DNA of 64,000 nucleotides. Origin: Corythucha ciliata (lineage: Eukaryota > Arthropoda > Insecta > Hemiptera > Tingidae). The translations under genes and the position numbers were made by a program. The stretch is from assembly GCA_038030265.1 (NCBI GenBank), contig CM075939.1, forward strand, positions 28,873,253 through 28,937,252. The letters run 5' to 3'. The notes beneath the pieces were generated by a model. The model was not told the DNA's origin. It was given only the letters and a program-made list of their open reading frames with translations, and made no database searches. Every line of letters begins with the position of its first letter. Position 1 is the stretch's first letter. Shown piece by piece: positions 1 through 11,370 of the stretch.

Positions 1-127
1 CCGATGCCAATTTTAATCATCTAAAGAGATGGGAACTCGTTCAGCATCTGACACAGTGTGTTTGGAAGCGATGGCATACTGAATACCTGGGTCAGTTGCA
101 GAATCGACCGAAATGGACGAAGCCCAT
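1..127. other. No feature seen
   Basis: Short edge segment with no coding frame, repeat or RNA gene that I can support. Confidence 0.4.
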
Positions 128-258
128 GGGGTCAACCATGAGCTAGCGTTAAAAAATTAACGCAAGCGGTAACTAAGGACGCTCTATCACAAACAATGTT
201 ATAACGCCATAGATACCGCGTTTTGACGGTATTTTTACGCTAGCTCATGGTTGACCCC
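128..258. mobile_element. Small foldback element (MITE-like), 131 bp
   Basis: The left arm at 128-154 (GGGGTCAACCATGAGCTAGC...) is the reverse complement of 231-258 (...GCTAGCTCATGGTTGACCCC), with a few mismatches toward the inside. There is no coding capacity. The arms of about 27 bp and the small size fit a foldback MITE. No clear target duplication is visible, so the superfamily is open. Confidence 0.75.
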
Positions 259-2690
259 CAGATGTGATTTAGAGACCTACTGTAGATTACCTTGGCTGTT
301 CAGAGCTGCATAGCTCAGTTATGGCGCGTGGTTGGAAAGCCTGACAAGGGACCCTAACTCTCCCCTATTGGGGGGGGGGGGCACCTGAGTGTGGGAATCA
401 TTTGGCTTGATTTCGACTTGCTCGGTCCCACGACAGAAAATCTGTGAAATAAGACTATAGGAACTTTGCCCATTTTGTCGGAAAAATCACGACGAGTACG
501 TCGTCGGCGAGGAGCTTGTGGGTTTGCAGATTCAGATCTTGACTGATCGATACGCTCTACTTCAAGAAACCAATCCTCCACACGAAGATACCTATAGTTA
601 CGACAAGTGACCTTGATGAGTGGGTAGCGGAGCAGTTTACTGCTCATACTTCCGTATTACCGCATGCCTTCAAGGAAGCGGTGGAGCGAGAGACCCTTGT
701 CCTCGACTCTCTGGCCGTCGATGAACGGTACCGTGCCGTTCACACCCAGAGAACTAAGTCTAAAAATTCTGTTGACGACCCTATTGCAACTTTTTAATCA
801 GATATGCGATCTCGGAAATCATCTTGACGTATGGCGTAAGAAGAATCACAGTTGCTCAGAAATCCCTTAAAAGTGACATTTTAAAAACCGGAGACCACAA
901 TTTTTTCATCGTTGTTCGATATTCGAGGAAGCAATAAGCAAACATTACAAAAACAATTTTGTTTCAATTCAAAGTCAGATTGATGTCAGACCCTCCACCC
1001 GTCATGTCTTGCTCACCCCAGATTACTGTTATCTAGAATCACCCTCTCCCCTTAATAATATTGAATAATATAATTCCAAGGATAAAATAAAAAGTTATTC
1101 AGAACCCCTTCTTTCAGAAACCCCTTTTGCGTGATTCAATGATCTTTCGGTTTATGAAGGGGTTTCAGGTTGTCCTGATTCCTTTTTCTATTAGCTGTTG
1201 TATATTTAGAATGAACACGCGTTTATTTTTGCTCTTTTTTCTATATTCAGTACGAACACAATGTAAACAAAAAAAAGACGACGTTGAGGTTCCCTCGATG
1301 AAACTTTACAAAAAAACTAAATAAAAAAAAGCGCAGGATTTGGTCAAAAGTAGCTACAAAATATTGTATTGTAAACAATCGTGTTTTTTTTTATCCCGTT
1401 CGGAGACTTTGTCTCTCTGCTTTTTGAGAAATGAATGAAATAAGATGATTGACGGCGGTAAATCTTATACCTTAAAGTTTCAGAATCACCGCATGTATGT
1501 GTGTATACGAGTATACAAATTACGTTCATTCGCATAAATTCGGCAGTTTTACTTAGGAGAATCTTCGTGGGGCAAATTATGAAGCATTCTTATGAAAAAA
1601 ATCCACTGTTTAATAATATGAATACTTGATGAAACATCCCCTCTTCTTCAAAAAAACCACGCCACTAACTTCAAACCCACCCCTTTTTCATGCATAAGAA
1701 CTTTAATACTCCAATATCTAAATTTTTGATGATAAAGGTTTGTCCTTTTCGTAAGAGTATTGTAGAAGTGGTGCATGTTTGAAATCCGGAGGGTAGTCGC
1801 ATTCCCTTAGGGTATTTATTCAAATCTAATGACTTTGGAATGACTCATGATTTGATTTTCATCCTCTTGTTAGTCATGTAACAACCATGAAGTCGTTTCA
1901 CTGACCAGGCGGAATAGAGAATTTGTGATGTGCTCAAAAGACTGAACAAAGTCTTGTTAAAAAATTCGCGGGAAAAGTTTACGCTTCAAGGCTGAAAAAC
2001 TGGTCACAACCTTCTATTTTAAGAAAACGAATACGCTCAACATCCTGAAAGCATGTCTTTAAATTCCGACATAGTTTTCGCGGTCATTTTCGTTCATTAT
2101 TACGTTGTAGTCCTAATGTAAGACAAAAATATCCAGCCTGCATGGTTTAAATGCCTAAAACTAGCGGGAAACTCTCCTTTGTCGCCAGTATGGGTGCTTA
2201 GGTCATTGAACACGTTTCTACGGTCTCAAAAAATTTATTTTTGGTCTGGAGTTTGTATTGAACTTGAATGCGGGAGTAAAAGTGAGATTCTTAGTAACTT
2301 TTTTCAGGAAAATTAAATAATAATTTGGCCCAGAAAACAGCATTGAGGGGACTAAACAAATAAATTAAAATCGCCAGAAAGAAACAACAAATTAATATCA
2401 TTAATGGCATATTTATATTTACGAGGCGTGCAATTATAAAAATTAAAGATACGTAGCTGTAGTTTCCTGCGTAGAGGCCGGCGAGGACTAGAAACGTCCC
2501 CGATCCTAACATTTCCCGAACGCACTATTTAATCCATCAAAAACCCACAAAATCTTGAAATTTCACCCAGGAAACAGATTTTTCGTACTTTCGTGGTAAT
2601 TTTTCGATGAGGCACTGTCAATTTTGGTCAACAAGCTGACACTTTGCCCCCTTCTTCCAAATATCAGTCAAATTTGAGTTTCGGGATATC
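259..2690. other. No supported gene; AT-rich non-coding DNA
   Basis: Only short chance open frames are present. A run of 12 G lies at 370-381. A 73-codon hydrophobic open frame on the minus strand (2291-2512) could in principle be an exon of a membrane protein, but it lacks a convincing splice acceptor or donor and I do not recognise it. An A-box-like stretch near 307-325 (TAGCTCAGTTATGG) has no matching B box downstream, so it is not called as a tRNA. Confidence 0.4.
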
Positions 2691-2699
2691 CTAAATATC

Positions 2700-3480
2700 C
2701 CGCTGGTCCTGGCTGGTCTTTATTTTCTAAAATTTGCAAGTTTAGGTGCTTTTTTAGACACCGTGAACCCGGGCTATGGGCCTGATACTACCCAAAGACC
2801 GGGATATAATGCACATAGTCACGAAATTACATCACTCGGAGCTAAAAATGTGCAAAATTGCAAGATTTGGGTATGAATATCCTCGAAATTGCGAGTGTCT
2901 TGAATTAATTTTTGCAAAATTGTAAGTTTCTGGTCTTTAAATTCGCAAAATTGCACTATTTGGGTCATTATTACTGCAAAATTGTAGAAATATTGCTTGA
3001 ATTTTGCAGTGTAATGAACTTTGCCTAATTGCCTTTTTCTGGTCTTGATATCATCGAAATGGCGACTTGGCGAGATCAGAGGTACCTACTACATACCTAC
3101 TTGATTTCGTGAAAACTTGAGTTTGTAGTCTTTGTTTTTGCGAAGTCGCAAACAAAGTCAGGAGGTCGGAGCTGAAATCTGCTAAATCGCAAGTTTCAGC
3201 CTCAGGTCTGAAGTCTGAATACGCCGAATTTGCGAATTTCTGGTCTATGTGTATATTAATTATTTTTGTAAAGTTATTAGCTTCGGGGATGAATATCCTC
3301 AGAATTGAGAGTTTCAGGTGTTTATTTGCGCAAATTTCTAGGATTTTATTGCAGGGACCACAGCACACTGCACCCAAAGTCTACAAAATATTCACAGAAT
3401 TGAAACATTTGGTTGTGAAATATCCGCTAATTTGGAAAGTTTTATGGCTAAATATGTATTCGTAATGTTACGAGTTCCAT
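2700..3480. repeat. Degenerate minisatellite A (TTGCAAAATTGCAAG family)
   Basis: Variants of TTGCAAAATTGCAAG followed by TTTCTGGTCTT recur at about 2735, 2850, 2884, 2914, 2944, 2975, 3185, 3225, 3300 and 3400. Local spacing is about 30-35 bp in the best-preserved part. Units differ at many positions, so this is an old, decayed tandem array. The same word family resumes at 4650-5290, so one array was probably split by insertions. Confidence 0.6.
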
Positions 3481-3585
3481 GCCTTAATTTCGGCGAAATT
3501 AAGGTCTTTTCTTGAAGCGCGGATTCTCAGCTACCCGGCCTCGTACTCCATTAGCCGATGGCTCCACTAGATGACTTGACGTAAA

Positions 3586-4310
3586 ATTGGGATCCAGACA
3601 TATTGGTGGGCGGTCATATTGTTGTGTAACGCCACCATTTCGTAGCGTATTGGACAAATTCGTGGTCCACCAGTACGACCGGAGTCGGATTCGGACTAAA
3701 GTGGTGGGTCCACCAGTAAGATCGAACCACCGTGTTCGTATGCCTTAATCACGTTCACTAACAATAAGATTTTAGGTTCGCAAGGTTTTTCGGAAATGAA
3801 TGCACCGGAAAGCAGAGGACCTATTCTCTAACAAAAAAGCAATATGTTTTTCATAGCAATTGTCTATTTCATTAATTTTTTCGAACATACGAATGAAATT
3901 TACTTATTATTGCTACGAAAATGCACCTATCGCTTTTTTGTTAGAGAATAGGCCCCCAGGCGAGGTTCTTTGTTTTATTTTTGTCCATTATTTGATTAAT
4001 TTGATAGTGGTGCTCAAGATATTTTCAGATGAAATCGAATTCCTGGTGGTTCCGTCATGCTGGTGGCCCACCACTTTGTCTGAAGCTGACTCCGGTCATA
4101 TTGAAGGCCGGACAGTCAGGAGGAATTTGTCAGAAGTAGTCTCCGGATATACTGGTGGTCCCGCTAATTTTTCCAATACAATACGGACAAATTGTGGCTT
4201 TACCCATCAATATGAACGCCAACCAATATGTCCGAAGTGTTTTGGGCAACGTGGTGGGTGAGGGAATTTTTCCCATCCACCAATATACGCTGCAAAAGTA
4301 TGACGCCACG
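3586..4310. repeat. Degenerate repeat with CATATTGGTGGGCGG motif in both orientations
   Basis: Variants of CACCAATATG/CCACCAGTATGACC and their complement CATATTGGTGGGCGG recur at 3597, 3666, 3710, 4045, 4150, 4205, 4280 and again at 4962-4987. The block contains a perfectly bounded foldback insertion (3818-3954). The frames open across the block are repeat-derived and not gene-like. Confidence 0.5.
3818..3954. mobile_element. 137-bp foldback MITE
   Basis: The 23-bp terminal arms 3818-3840 (GACCTATTCTCTAACAAAAA...) and 3932-3954 are inverted copies with only the outermost bases differing. It is AT-rich inside and has no coding capacity. It sits inside the 3586-4310 repeat block. Confidence 0.75.
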
Positions 4311-4442
4311 GTGTAGTTATGGCAACACGGTTCTTATTTTGAAACTCCACCCCTCTCATCCACTTGGGAACTTACTGATTGCCATTCTTTATCAGCAGTG
4401 ATGAGCGATCTAGTTCTTTTATATATCGTTGGTTTCGGCTCA

Positions 4443-4446
4443 CAAC

Positions 4447-4492
<46 letters not shown>
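4443..4492. repeat. (CAA)n microsatellite
   Basis: Uninterrupted CAA/AAC trinucleotide run of about 50 bp. It produces poly-Val or poly-Gln-like chance frames that should not be taken as coding. Confidence 0.97.
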
Positions 4493-4493
<1 letters not shown>

Positions 4494-4649
4494 GTATTGC
4501 TTAGCAACATTAAAAAATGCATTATGGGTTCATTTTGTTATTTTTGGCAATTTGTGAGATTTAACAACAATTAGTGCTATTCAGACATGTTAATGAAGAG
4601 TGGACGTTAATCATTCTCAATCACAATAGTCGGATCTTAAAAATACTTC

Positions 4650-5290
4650 GGGTTCTCATGCATTTTTCACTTCTTAAGTGTTGGAATCCTATCACTCGGA
4701 GAGGAACTTGAGTTAAAGTCTTTATTTACGCAATTAATTGCTCTGCTGAGAATATGATTTCCAAATTTCCAGTAAGTGTACCAAAGTACCAAATTTCTGT
4801 AATAAATAAATATTTAATAAATACATTTCCAACACAAGAATTCGTCCACAACCATTCCCCGTTCCATTATTATTCTTAGAGTGTGAGTAGGGGGGTTTGT
4901 TATGAGTCGGGATAACCACCGCAAAAAAGCGAACCTACCTTTTGTATCGTATATGACCGCCCACCAATTTGTCCGCCCACCAATATGAATATGACAGCTG
5001 CGACTCAATATGATAACTGCGAAATTGACAATTTCGGGTCTTAAGCCCTGTTCACACGATGCAATGTTTGAAGTTAGATTGCATGCTGGTTTTTTAAAAA
5101 CACATGTTCCTTGGTAGTAACCGGATGTTTTTAAAAATCCAGCAAGCAATTTAGCTTCAAACATTGCATCGTGTGAACAGGGATTAAGTGTCAGCAGAGT
5201 TGCAAGTTTGGCATTTGAGCAATTGGCGTTTCCTGGCTGATTGCTCTCGATCTTGCAAATTAACAAAAATGCATGTTTCGTGTCTTAGGC
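4650..5290. repeat. Degenerate minisatellite A, second block
   Basis: Same word family as 2700-3480: ACGCAATTAATTGC near 4733, AACTGCGAAATTGAC near 5015, and several at 5197-5285 ending GTTTCGTGTCTTAGG. It is interrupted by the foldback element at 5044-5183. Confidence 0.5.
5044..5183. mobile_element. 140-bp foldback MITE, Harbinger-like, TTA target duplication
   Basis: The left terminus AGCCCTGTTCACACGATGC and the right terminus ending GTGTGAACAGGGA are inverted copies. Homology continues for about 65 bp on each side. TTA flanks both ends (5041-5043 and 5184-5186), the classic TWA duplication of PIF/Harbinger elements. There is no coding capacity. The terminus shares the AG(C/G)CCC opening with several other elements in the window. 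Confidence 0.85.
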
Positions 5291-6130
5291 CCGTATACAG
5301 AAACCAACCTTAACCTTTAGGTTTCCTTAAAGAGCTTCGAAACAGGTGATACGTTTTTATAAACCACCACGTTTTTATTTTTAAAAAAAAATGATTTTTC
5401 ATTCCAGGGGAATTGACAAGTTGTCCATCAACTTCTGTATTGAGTTAGCCATGTTATTGGGTACATAGGAGGGGCCGATATGCTCTGAGAGCCCCGGGCC
5501 GGTCAAGCCTGCGTGTATCCGACCGTGGGTACCATGACACTATTTACAATATACGCTATGATCCCCACCCCCGACTTTCTGATTGTCTGGTGGGTTTGAC
5601 CTCCAACAACCAACATCATTCTCGTACTTCATTGAACAAGGCCCGTATTCAGTCTCTACGAAACTCGTCATCTTTCACAATCGTGGCTTCTGGAAGTTGA
5701 GAAATTAGAGTAATTGGAAGCCAAAAACTGGTGTTTCCGGGAGAAACCAAAATATCACCATTTGATGGATTGACGAAAACTATGGGTGAGTGGTTGAAAT
5801 CGTCCAAAATCAAATGTCGGGTGTATGTAGTTGATTTCTAAATTTGATTACAGAGACAGAGATTTTCCCCACTTCGAACAATGTACATTTCAATGTTTTG
5901 CGTCTACTTATTATATTTAATTTTTCGCAATATTAGTGCTTCTTATGTTATTTATAAATTTATGATACACTGTGAGCGTTTTAGTTTTTTTGCCCTTATT
6001 ATTGACTCCTTCTATAATTGGAATTACGTAATGTAATAATTTATTAATGTATAATTTTTTGGTAGGTCCACAAAATTAATGCAGTTACTAGTGATTAGCG
6101 ATAACTGCTGGGAATAAAGCAGGCCATCAC
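5291..6130. other. Upstream flank of the Dok-7-like gene; fragmentary repeats only
   Basis: Contains TTAGGCCCGTATACAG at 5285 and AAGGCCCGTATTCAG at 5640, which look like solitary ends of the GGCCCGTAT MITE family found complete at 49129-49345. No coding exon is recognised. The proximal promoter of the gene at 6442 should lie at or after the end of this stretch. Confidence 0.4.
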
Positions 6131-6441
6131 TGAATAAGAAGTAAACACTAAACACAAGGAGCGCAGCTCCCGTAACGTCAGGGTCCCCTACGGGAAAAAA
6201 CACCCGGCTCTTCAGGCGCCTTCATTCAGGTCTCCAGTGCTCACGCGATCGTCCAGCCGGTCGGTTCAACACTTGGGTTGTGGGAACACTTTGTTTTTTG
6301 TTTTTTTTTTTATCGCGAAGACGCGGAGTGTCGTCAATTTATATTTTATGTTTGGTTTTTATTAATTTCACGAAAGAATAATTCAAATCAGTGATGTGAA
6401 CGTGCGTAGTTTAATAGTTTATTTCTGCAATTTTGTTCGCG
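6131..6441 (+). promoter_or_regulatory. Probable 5' UTR / promoter region of the Dok-7-like gene
   Basis: This is a comparatively GC-rich stretch directly before the first coding exon. A short hairpin, TCCCGTA/TACGGGA, lies at 6168-6195. An arthropod initiator-like TCAGT sits at 6388-6392, 50 bp before the start codon, and an AT-rich TTATATTTTA lies near 6338. None of these proves a start site, and the true TSS could lie further upstream. The assignment rests on the position before exon 1. Confidence 0.35.
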
Positions 6442-6498
6442 ATGGTAGACTCCAACACTGTAATAGAAGGTTCAGTGAAATTTCGAGACGGGAAAAAG
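6442..6498 (+). CDS. Dok-7-like protein, coding exon 1 (start of PH domain)
   Basis: The exon encodes MVDSNTVIEGSVKFRDGKK, 19 codons, and ends at a strong donor (AAG|GTGAGT, 6496-6504) in phase 0. The ATG has a good Kozak setting (G at -3, G at +4). The peptide matches the N-terminus of docking protein 7 (vertebrate form VEGQVKLRDGKK), where the first beta strand of the PH domain begins. Dok-7 is a membrane-recruited adaptor with PH and PTB domains; in vertebrates it activates the muscle kinase MuSK, while the insect role is less clear. As I recall, human DOK7 exon 1 also ends exactly after DGKK. The PTB and C-terminal parts are not in this exon and were not found in the window. The reading depends on both sequence match and splice sites, so confidence is high for the family and for this start. 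Confidence 0.88.
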
Positions 6499-7297
6499 GT
6501 GAGTCAAAGCTGTTAAAAATTATATTTTGGTTTGAACGCGTAAAGAAAGACAATATACACGTAAAAAAAGAAAGATAGAATGTACCTTGCACAGTTTCTT
6601 GTCCCCCCTCGGGAAAGAAAAACATTTTCAAAAGAGCGTGAGAAGGATTCAACAATTGGGCATTTGATGAAATTTATTATTTAAAAAAAAAAATCCAGCA
6701 CAATAGAGTTATCTTTAAGGCACTTCACTGCTAAGTAGATTAGTGACCAAGCGATTATCCAAGGCTTAAAAGCACCTCTCAATCATCGCCGTTGTTTTCA
6801 AGTCTCGCCCCATTCTATGTACTTCAGAGTGCTGCTCCTTCATCGTTAATTACTTTAAAAAATGACCTTGTCGGAATTCCTTTTAATGATAATGACACCA
6901 AAGAGAAATAGTAAACGCCGGTTTTGTTCTTTATCTTTTTTGCTTAAAAAACGCGATATTTGATTTCTTACTATTTTTTAAACCAGTAAAACAACCAACC
7001 CGAATAGCTCAAGCCGTCCATTTCAATGTCGAACTATTAATATGTATATTTTTTAACCGATTTTAAAACTCGCCACATTGTTATAAATACTGGTAGATAG
7101 GGACATATGAGGGGGCAATTAACGCCAACCAGCCCGACCCTTGTTAACTAAACTGGTCATTTTGGTTTTAAACCGATTAACGATTATACGACGAAAACTG
7201 ACCAGAGAGATAATTTCTGAATATTCAATGTTTTCACGTGGTATTGTCTTCATTTGAAATACTTGTGAATTTGTCTTATTTTGTATCTTTTTTTCAG
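6499..7297 (+). other. Intron 1 of the Dok-7-like gene (799 bp)
   Basis: It starts GTGAGT and ends TTTTTTTCAG, joining phase 0 codons on both sides. It is AT-rich, and no mobile element is recognised in it. A short poly-A run lies near 6684. Confidence 0.85.
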
Positions 7298-7343
7298 TGG
7301 AAATCGCGATGGTGCGTCATGAGGAAGTTATCACCAGTCGCAG
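7298..7343 (+). CDS. Dok-7-like protein, coding exon 2 (PH domain)
   Basis: The exon encodes WKSRWCVMRKLSPVA plus one base of the next codon (46 nt). It is bounded by a polypyrimidine-CAG acceptor (7288-7297) and a GTAGAT donor at 7344. The peptide continues the Dok-7 PH domain directly from exon 1 (vertebrate WKSRWLVLRKPSPVA). As I recall, the 46-nt length and the phase-1 exit, which splits an expected Asp codon, match human DOK7 exon 2. The WKSRW motif forms the second PH strand. The next exon should begin AC followed by a Cys codon. I checked the AG-ACTG sites on the + strand and none continued the protein, so exon 3 probably lies beyond 64000. Confidence 0.88.
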
Positions 7344-7934
7344 GTAGATTTTATGAACGCTCATTTTTGGCCTTGAATTAATTAAAAATTAAGATAGTTT
7401 ACTGAAATTAATTTATTAATTACCAGATGTGCTATGCTGAAGTTTGTCTTTGGTGCTGTAAATTACAGCATTCGTCGCCGTAATATTCGCTAACTCCGAC
7501 TCTACATATAAACACACAAATAACTTGAAAACACATTATTGATTTCTAGTTGTAGGGTCCTCAGAAGTCATCGTCTTTAGAATATTCTCCTTTAATGGAA
7601 TTACCTGAAAGTTTACCAATACCTTCACGGTTTGCGAGCATGTTTGAGCAAAGGAAATACCATCTATCATGCTGGGGATAATTTAGAAGGGTTGCTGCAT
7701 CAAAATTTTAATAATTGAAGCAGGGAGAGGAGCATATTTTACTCATACAAAAACAAGAACAATGTTTTAGATATAAAATGTCGTTTCTGATCGATAAAAA
7801 AAAATAAGTACGTTCTTCAGGTTGTGCGTGAGGCAAAGTTTGCTGCGTGTAGAGATTTTCTCTTACACTCCTGGTTTACCGCCTGAGATTGTCCTCGGTG
7901 AGAGGAGTGGGGCGAGGTGTATTTTCGTCCTTTA

Positions 7935-8497
7935 AGGTTGGTTTACAAGGAGCGCAACATCCTCGCGAGGCAGTTTCGCCGTGAGCCGCCGCGCCGGCTG
8001 TCGGTCTCCTAGAGCGCATCAAAGTGTTTCGCTTTTATTGTTTTGATGCGTGTGAAGGAGTCTTTTTGCCCCGCGAGGCAAACCAGTCGTCACAGTATTT
8101 CCTCTCTAGTTCCCCGCCGAGATGAAAGGGCAAGAGGAAGTTTTTCGTTGGATTGACGAATCAAATAAAACATTACTAAGATTTATGGGACCCCAAAGAT
8201 CCTGGGTACGATAGCAATAGGCTCAATGAAGGCGCTTAGAGGAAAATCGAAGAACAAATCAATTATCCTATTAATGAGTTGATTTGCGGAAATGAAAATT
8301 CTTGTTGAGATACAGAATGCGGTCATGAAGGCGCCACAGGATTCAGAAAAGCCTATTGTCAGGCTCTGCCAAATTTGACATCTCGATTGCCTCGCTTAAG
8401 CTGCCGGCTCACACTGTTTCGCGAGGAAACTCGCTGTCAGATTCGGTACAGCGAAACACTGCCTCGCGAGGATGTTGTGCTCCTTGTAAACCCACCT
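7935..8497. mobile_element. 563-bp foldback element with GCGAGG-rich arms
   Basis: The left arm from 7935 (AGGTTGGTTTACAAGGAGCG...) and the right arm ending 8497 (...CTCCTTGTAAACCCACCT) are inverted copies over about 48 bp; weaker inverted homology reaches about 100 bp. Both ends are flanked by TTTA (7931-7934 and 8498-8501), compatible with a TTA/TTTA duplication. The motif CCTCGCGAGG in each arm is itself palindromic. There is no transposase, so the element is non-autonomous. Confidence 0.8.
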
Positions 8498-8501
8498 TTT
8501 A

Positions 8502-9446
8502 CAGTCGCCAACTTCAAGTGAAATAGCTATACTGTACATTGTGTTTGTACAAGAGTCACAAATGAAGTGCACTAAGACTAGAGTATGTTCATATTTTACC
8601 AAGCTGCTTAATAAGACAATGTGTTATCGGCCAAAAAGAGATAGAAGCTCATTGGATAACTCAAAGAGCCTTGCATTTTTCTCGATTCTGGCAAATATAT
8701 GTACAATGTCTCCCTACTTCCGTCATACAAACAGCAACTTCATCATAATTCGTTGTCAAGTGAAATAAACAAAGGAAAAACAGAAAATTATACCCTCTTT
8801 TTATCAAACTGCTTTTTTAGGGCCTAATAGAAAGTTTTAAATCATGGTTCACTAGTTCACATAATGAAAACGTTTCGTTTACCTTTACTCCCCCCTCCTT
8901 CCCACGCCCGCACTCCTTCTTTGTTGTTTTCTTTTCCGGTCACAAACTCTACTGCACGTTTATTTTGTCGACTTCACAATCATTTTTAATTATTAAACAT
9001 TATGTTAACCGTCGAGAAGTCTGATCTCATGATATTGATCGGGGACGTCCGTAAAGGAATCTTCAATCTCCAATTAAAATCTAACGAAAAAATACAGGGG
9101 CTTTGACATGCCCCCTTTACTAAGAGAGAATAATTTTGAAACTTAAGAGAAAGATAGCTGAATTCACTAAATTCTAGTAGAAACGAAAAAGAAATCATAC
9201 CAGGTCTCTCTCTCTATGCTCGAATGTTTTTTTTTCTTCCTTTTTCCATTCACAAGTCAAACGAATTTGAGATAAGCCAGGGCGGTGTAATCAACTTCAT
9301 TCTGCTTCAACTAGTTGGTTAACTAAGCCTTACCTTTCTTTGAGGAAAAAGAATACATTCTAAAGACAAAATGAGGAGTGAGTTGAAATTTGTGGCACTA
9401 TACATTCTTAGGTGCAATTAGTCAAAAAAACAAAAAAAAACGGCCC
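8502..9446. other. No supported feature
   Basis: AT-rich intronic DNA. No recognisable gene, RNA or repeat beyond short homopolymer runs and TCTC stretches. Confidence 0.4.
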
Positions 9447-9810
9447 AACCTCAGCATCCAAAGTGAAAGTTCGGGAGATCGTCATCTGCACCGGATCGTT
9501 GTCAACTGCACTTTCGATCAACTGCACCCCTGCTTACAAACCTATCGACTGCACTTACGATTGAGTGCACCGCTCTGCAATTCGCTCTGAATTTAATTTG
9601 TCTTACTAGGTGTTTAGCTACTAGATGATATTTGCCTCTAACAGCAAAATTCCCAAAATTTCAGAGCCATCTCAATAGCTCATTTTTTTGAAAATTCGCT
9701 AAAAAAAAACTAGGTGTTTGCCAGGAAAAAATATAGATTCATCGTAAAAGTTTTAATAATGCTAGGTATAAGATTTCATTACATCCATCGTCGAAGTTAC
9801 GTCACTTTTA

Positions 9811-11177
9811 TCAGTGCACACTATAATGGCGACAAGCGACTTTTAGTAGATGGAGACGAGAAATTTGTCCTTCCTTGAAGTTGGCCATTGTTTGTCGTAG
9901 AATATGTCGCCTTCTTTCTTGTCTGGAATTTCGCGGAGTTTTGGGATCACCACAACTATTCATGATGACGTATGTGTCCGTTTGCATTTGGAGGAGAACG
10001 TCTATGAATAAAAAAATGTTTGGGTGAGGTGATGTGAACATGTTATTGAACTTGGCATGGAACGACTCACAACAGTTCGTCGTTCGGTCGGATGTGAGTT
10101 CATCGGCTGCCCACATAGTCGGCGGAAATTTCGCACGCGAGAATATGTAATTGTCAGTAAGATAATCGCAGAAATCAGTCACTTTGGGGTTTATGTGACA
10201 TAAGGTCCTCTACAAAACTGTCTTCAATTTGATCCGGGGGTAGTAGTGGGAGTCCAAACACCAGCTTCAACCATTCACCGACTTCGTTGTTTTTTTCCTT
10301 GTACTGCGCTGAGAGACCATATCGCTGTATTGCTCTCCACCATGACTGGGCGAGGTGAAATCTGCAACCAGTGATCTTCGCTTGTGGGAATACCGCCTTC
10401 ACAGCAGCATGAATAGCCTCCTCAAAGTCGCATACGACGGCCTCAGGTGTAAATGAAAGACCCAACTCGCAGCTTTCTTTGATCGTCGCTTTGAACATGG
10501 TTTCGTAAGCCTTTGTCGTTTTATTTGCCAAGAGAGAATACACAACCGGTATGAAATGGCCATTGTCGATGGAGTGGATGGTAAACATCTGAGTGAAAAA
10601 TTTTGCGCAGTAGGTAAATGTCCCGTCAACAAAAATGGATTTGGAAGAAGACAGCTGCTTCAAATTCGTTGGAGTCGAAAATAGCACCAAACCGTCGTCA
10701 TTAACCAGTAAAAACTTTTCCTTTCTTGCTGTTTCAAACCTGGCATTCTGTAGGCAATCGTGAGTTTCCGTGAGAGATTTGGGCAATGGTGGTAGGCGTT
10801 TTCTTCGCTCTCTGTATAAACATTGCCTGAAGTTACTTATGTCTGTCAGGGTGTAACTTACATCGTCTTTCATTTGGGACCGAATCAGCTTCGACGGGCG
10901 TTCACTCAGCGAAGACGTAGTCTTCCTTTTCAAAGTTAGAAAAATTTTCCTTTTGTAACGTCGTATCGCTCACCAATGCATGATTGTGCCCTCCTTCTTC
11001 CTTGATGACTTCCGAAGAGCTTTCAGGAATGTATATTCTCGCACCGCAACATCTTCTACAACAACGCCACTTGTCACTGTTCAAGTATTCTACAAAACTG
11101 CACTTGTAGAATTTGAAGTTTTTATAAACTGCTAACTCGTTGCCTCGCTGTCCCACGATGAACGACACTGGATGCAT
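9811..11177 (-). pseudogene. MULE transposase with FLYWCH N-terminus, frameshifted twice
   Basis: Three overlapping minus-strand frames read as one protein in order: 11177-10902 (FLYWCH), 10933-10175 (DDE core) and 10182-9811 (C-terminal). Each junction is a one-base frame change, near 10902-10933 and at the CCCC run near 10190, and the second and third frames have no ATG. In the middle frame, FVDGTF carries the first catalytic Asp (about residue 103) and VVCDFEEA the second (about 169), followed by GCRFHLAQ, the CxxHxxQ motif typical of MULE transposases. The last frame has NCCESFHAKFN, which supplies the catalytic Glu (about residue 39). The total of about 460 residues is normal for the family. 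Two single-base shifts make it inactive as read; both could be sequencing errors in homopolymers, so a functional gene is not excluded. Confidence 0.85.
10902..11177 (-). CDS. FLYWCH zinc-finger part of the MULE transposase
   Basis: The frame has a genuine ATG at 11177 and 91 codons. The pattern is FIVGQRGNELAVYKNFKFYK, then W-R-C at about residue 37, a Cys pair, AR-I-Y-I, and a closing H-N-H. This is the Cys/His arrangement of a FLYWCH domain, a DNA-binding finger found at the N-terminus of many arthropod MULE transposases and also in host proteins such as mod(mdg4). The frame leaves the domain and stops at 10902 because of the frameshift described for the whole gene. By itself it could still make a small DNA-binding protein that competes with active transposase; this is speculation. 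Confidence 0.75.
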   Translation of the reverse strand: MHPVSFIVGQRGNELAVYKNFKFYKCSFVEYLNSDKWRCCRRCCGARIYIPESSSEVIKEEGGHNHALVSDTTLQKENFSNFEKEDYVFAE

Positions 11178-11370
11178 AGCTACGAGAAGGAGAATGTTTT
11201 CTGGGTCGAACTCAACGCAATACTGACTCCCTACTGATAGCGAATGAGATAACAGATCGACGGTGCAGTCAATCTTTGACCCTTGACTACCTGAAACAGC
11301 AACAAGTGCAGTCGATACAATTCATTATCGCCTAATGACAGCTTACGGTGCAGTCGATACTCACCCGAAA

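Noticed and set aside
307..345. A-box-like TAGCTCAGTTATGG suggesting a tRNA
   Set aside because: No B box (GGTTCGANNCC) at the needed distance and no cloverleaf.
2291..2512. Hydrophobic minus-strand frame as an exon of a transporter
   Set aside because: Membrane-like composition can arise from AT-rich DNA; the acceptor and donor are weak and I recognise no family.
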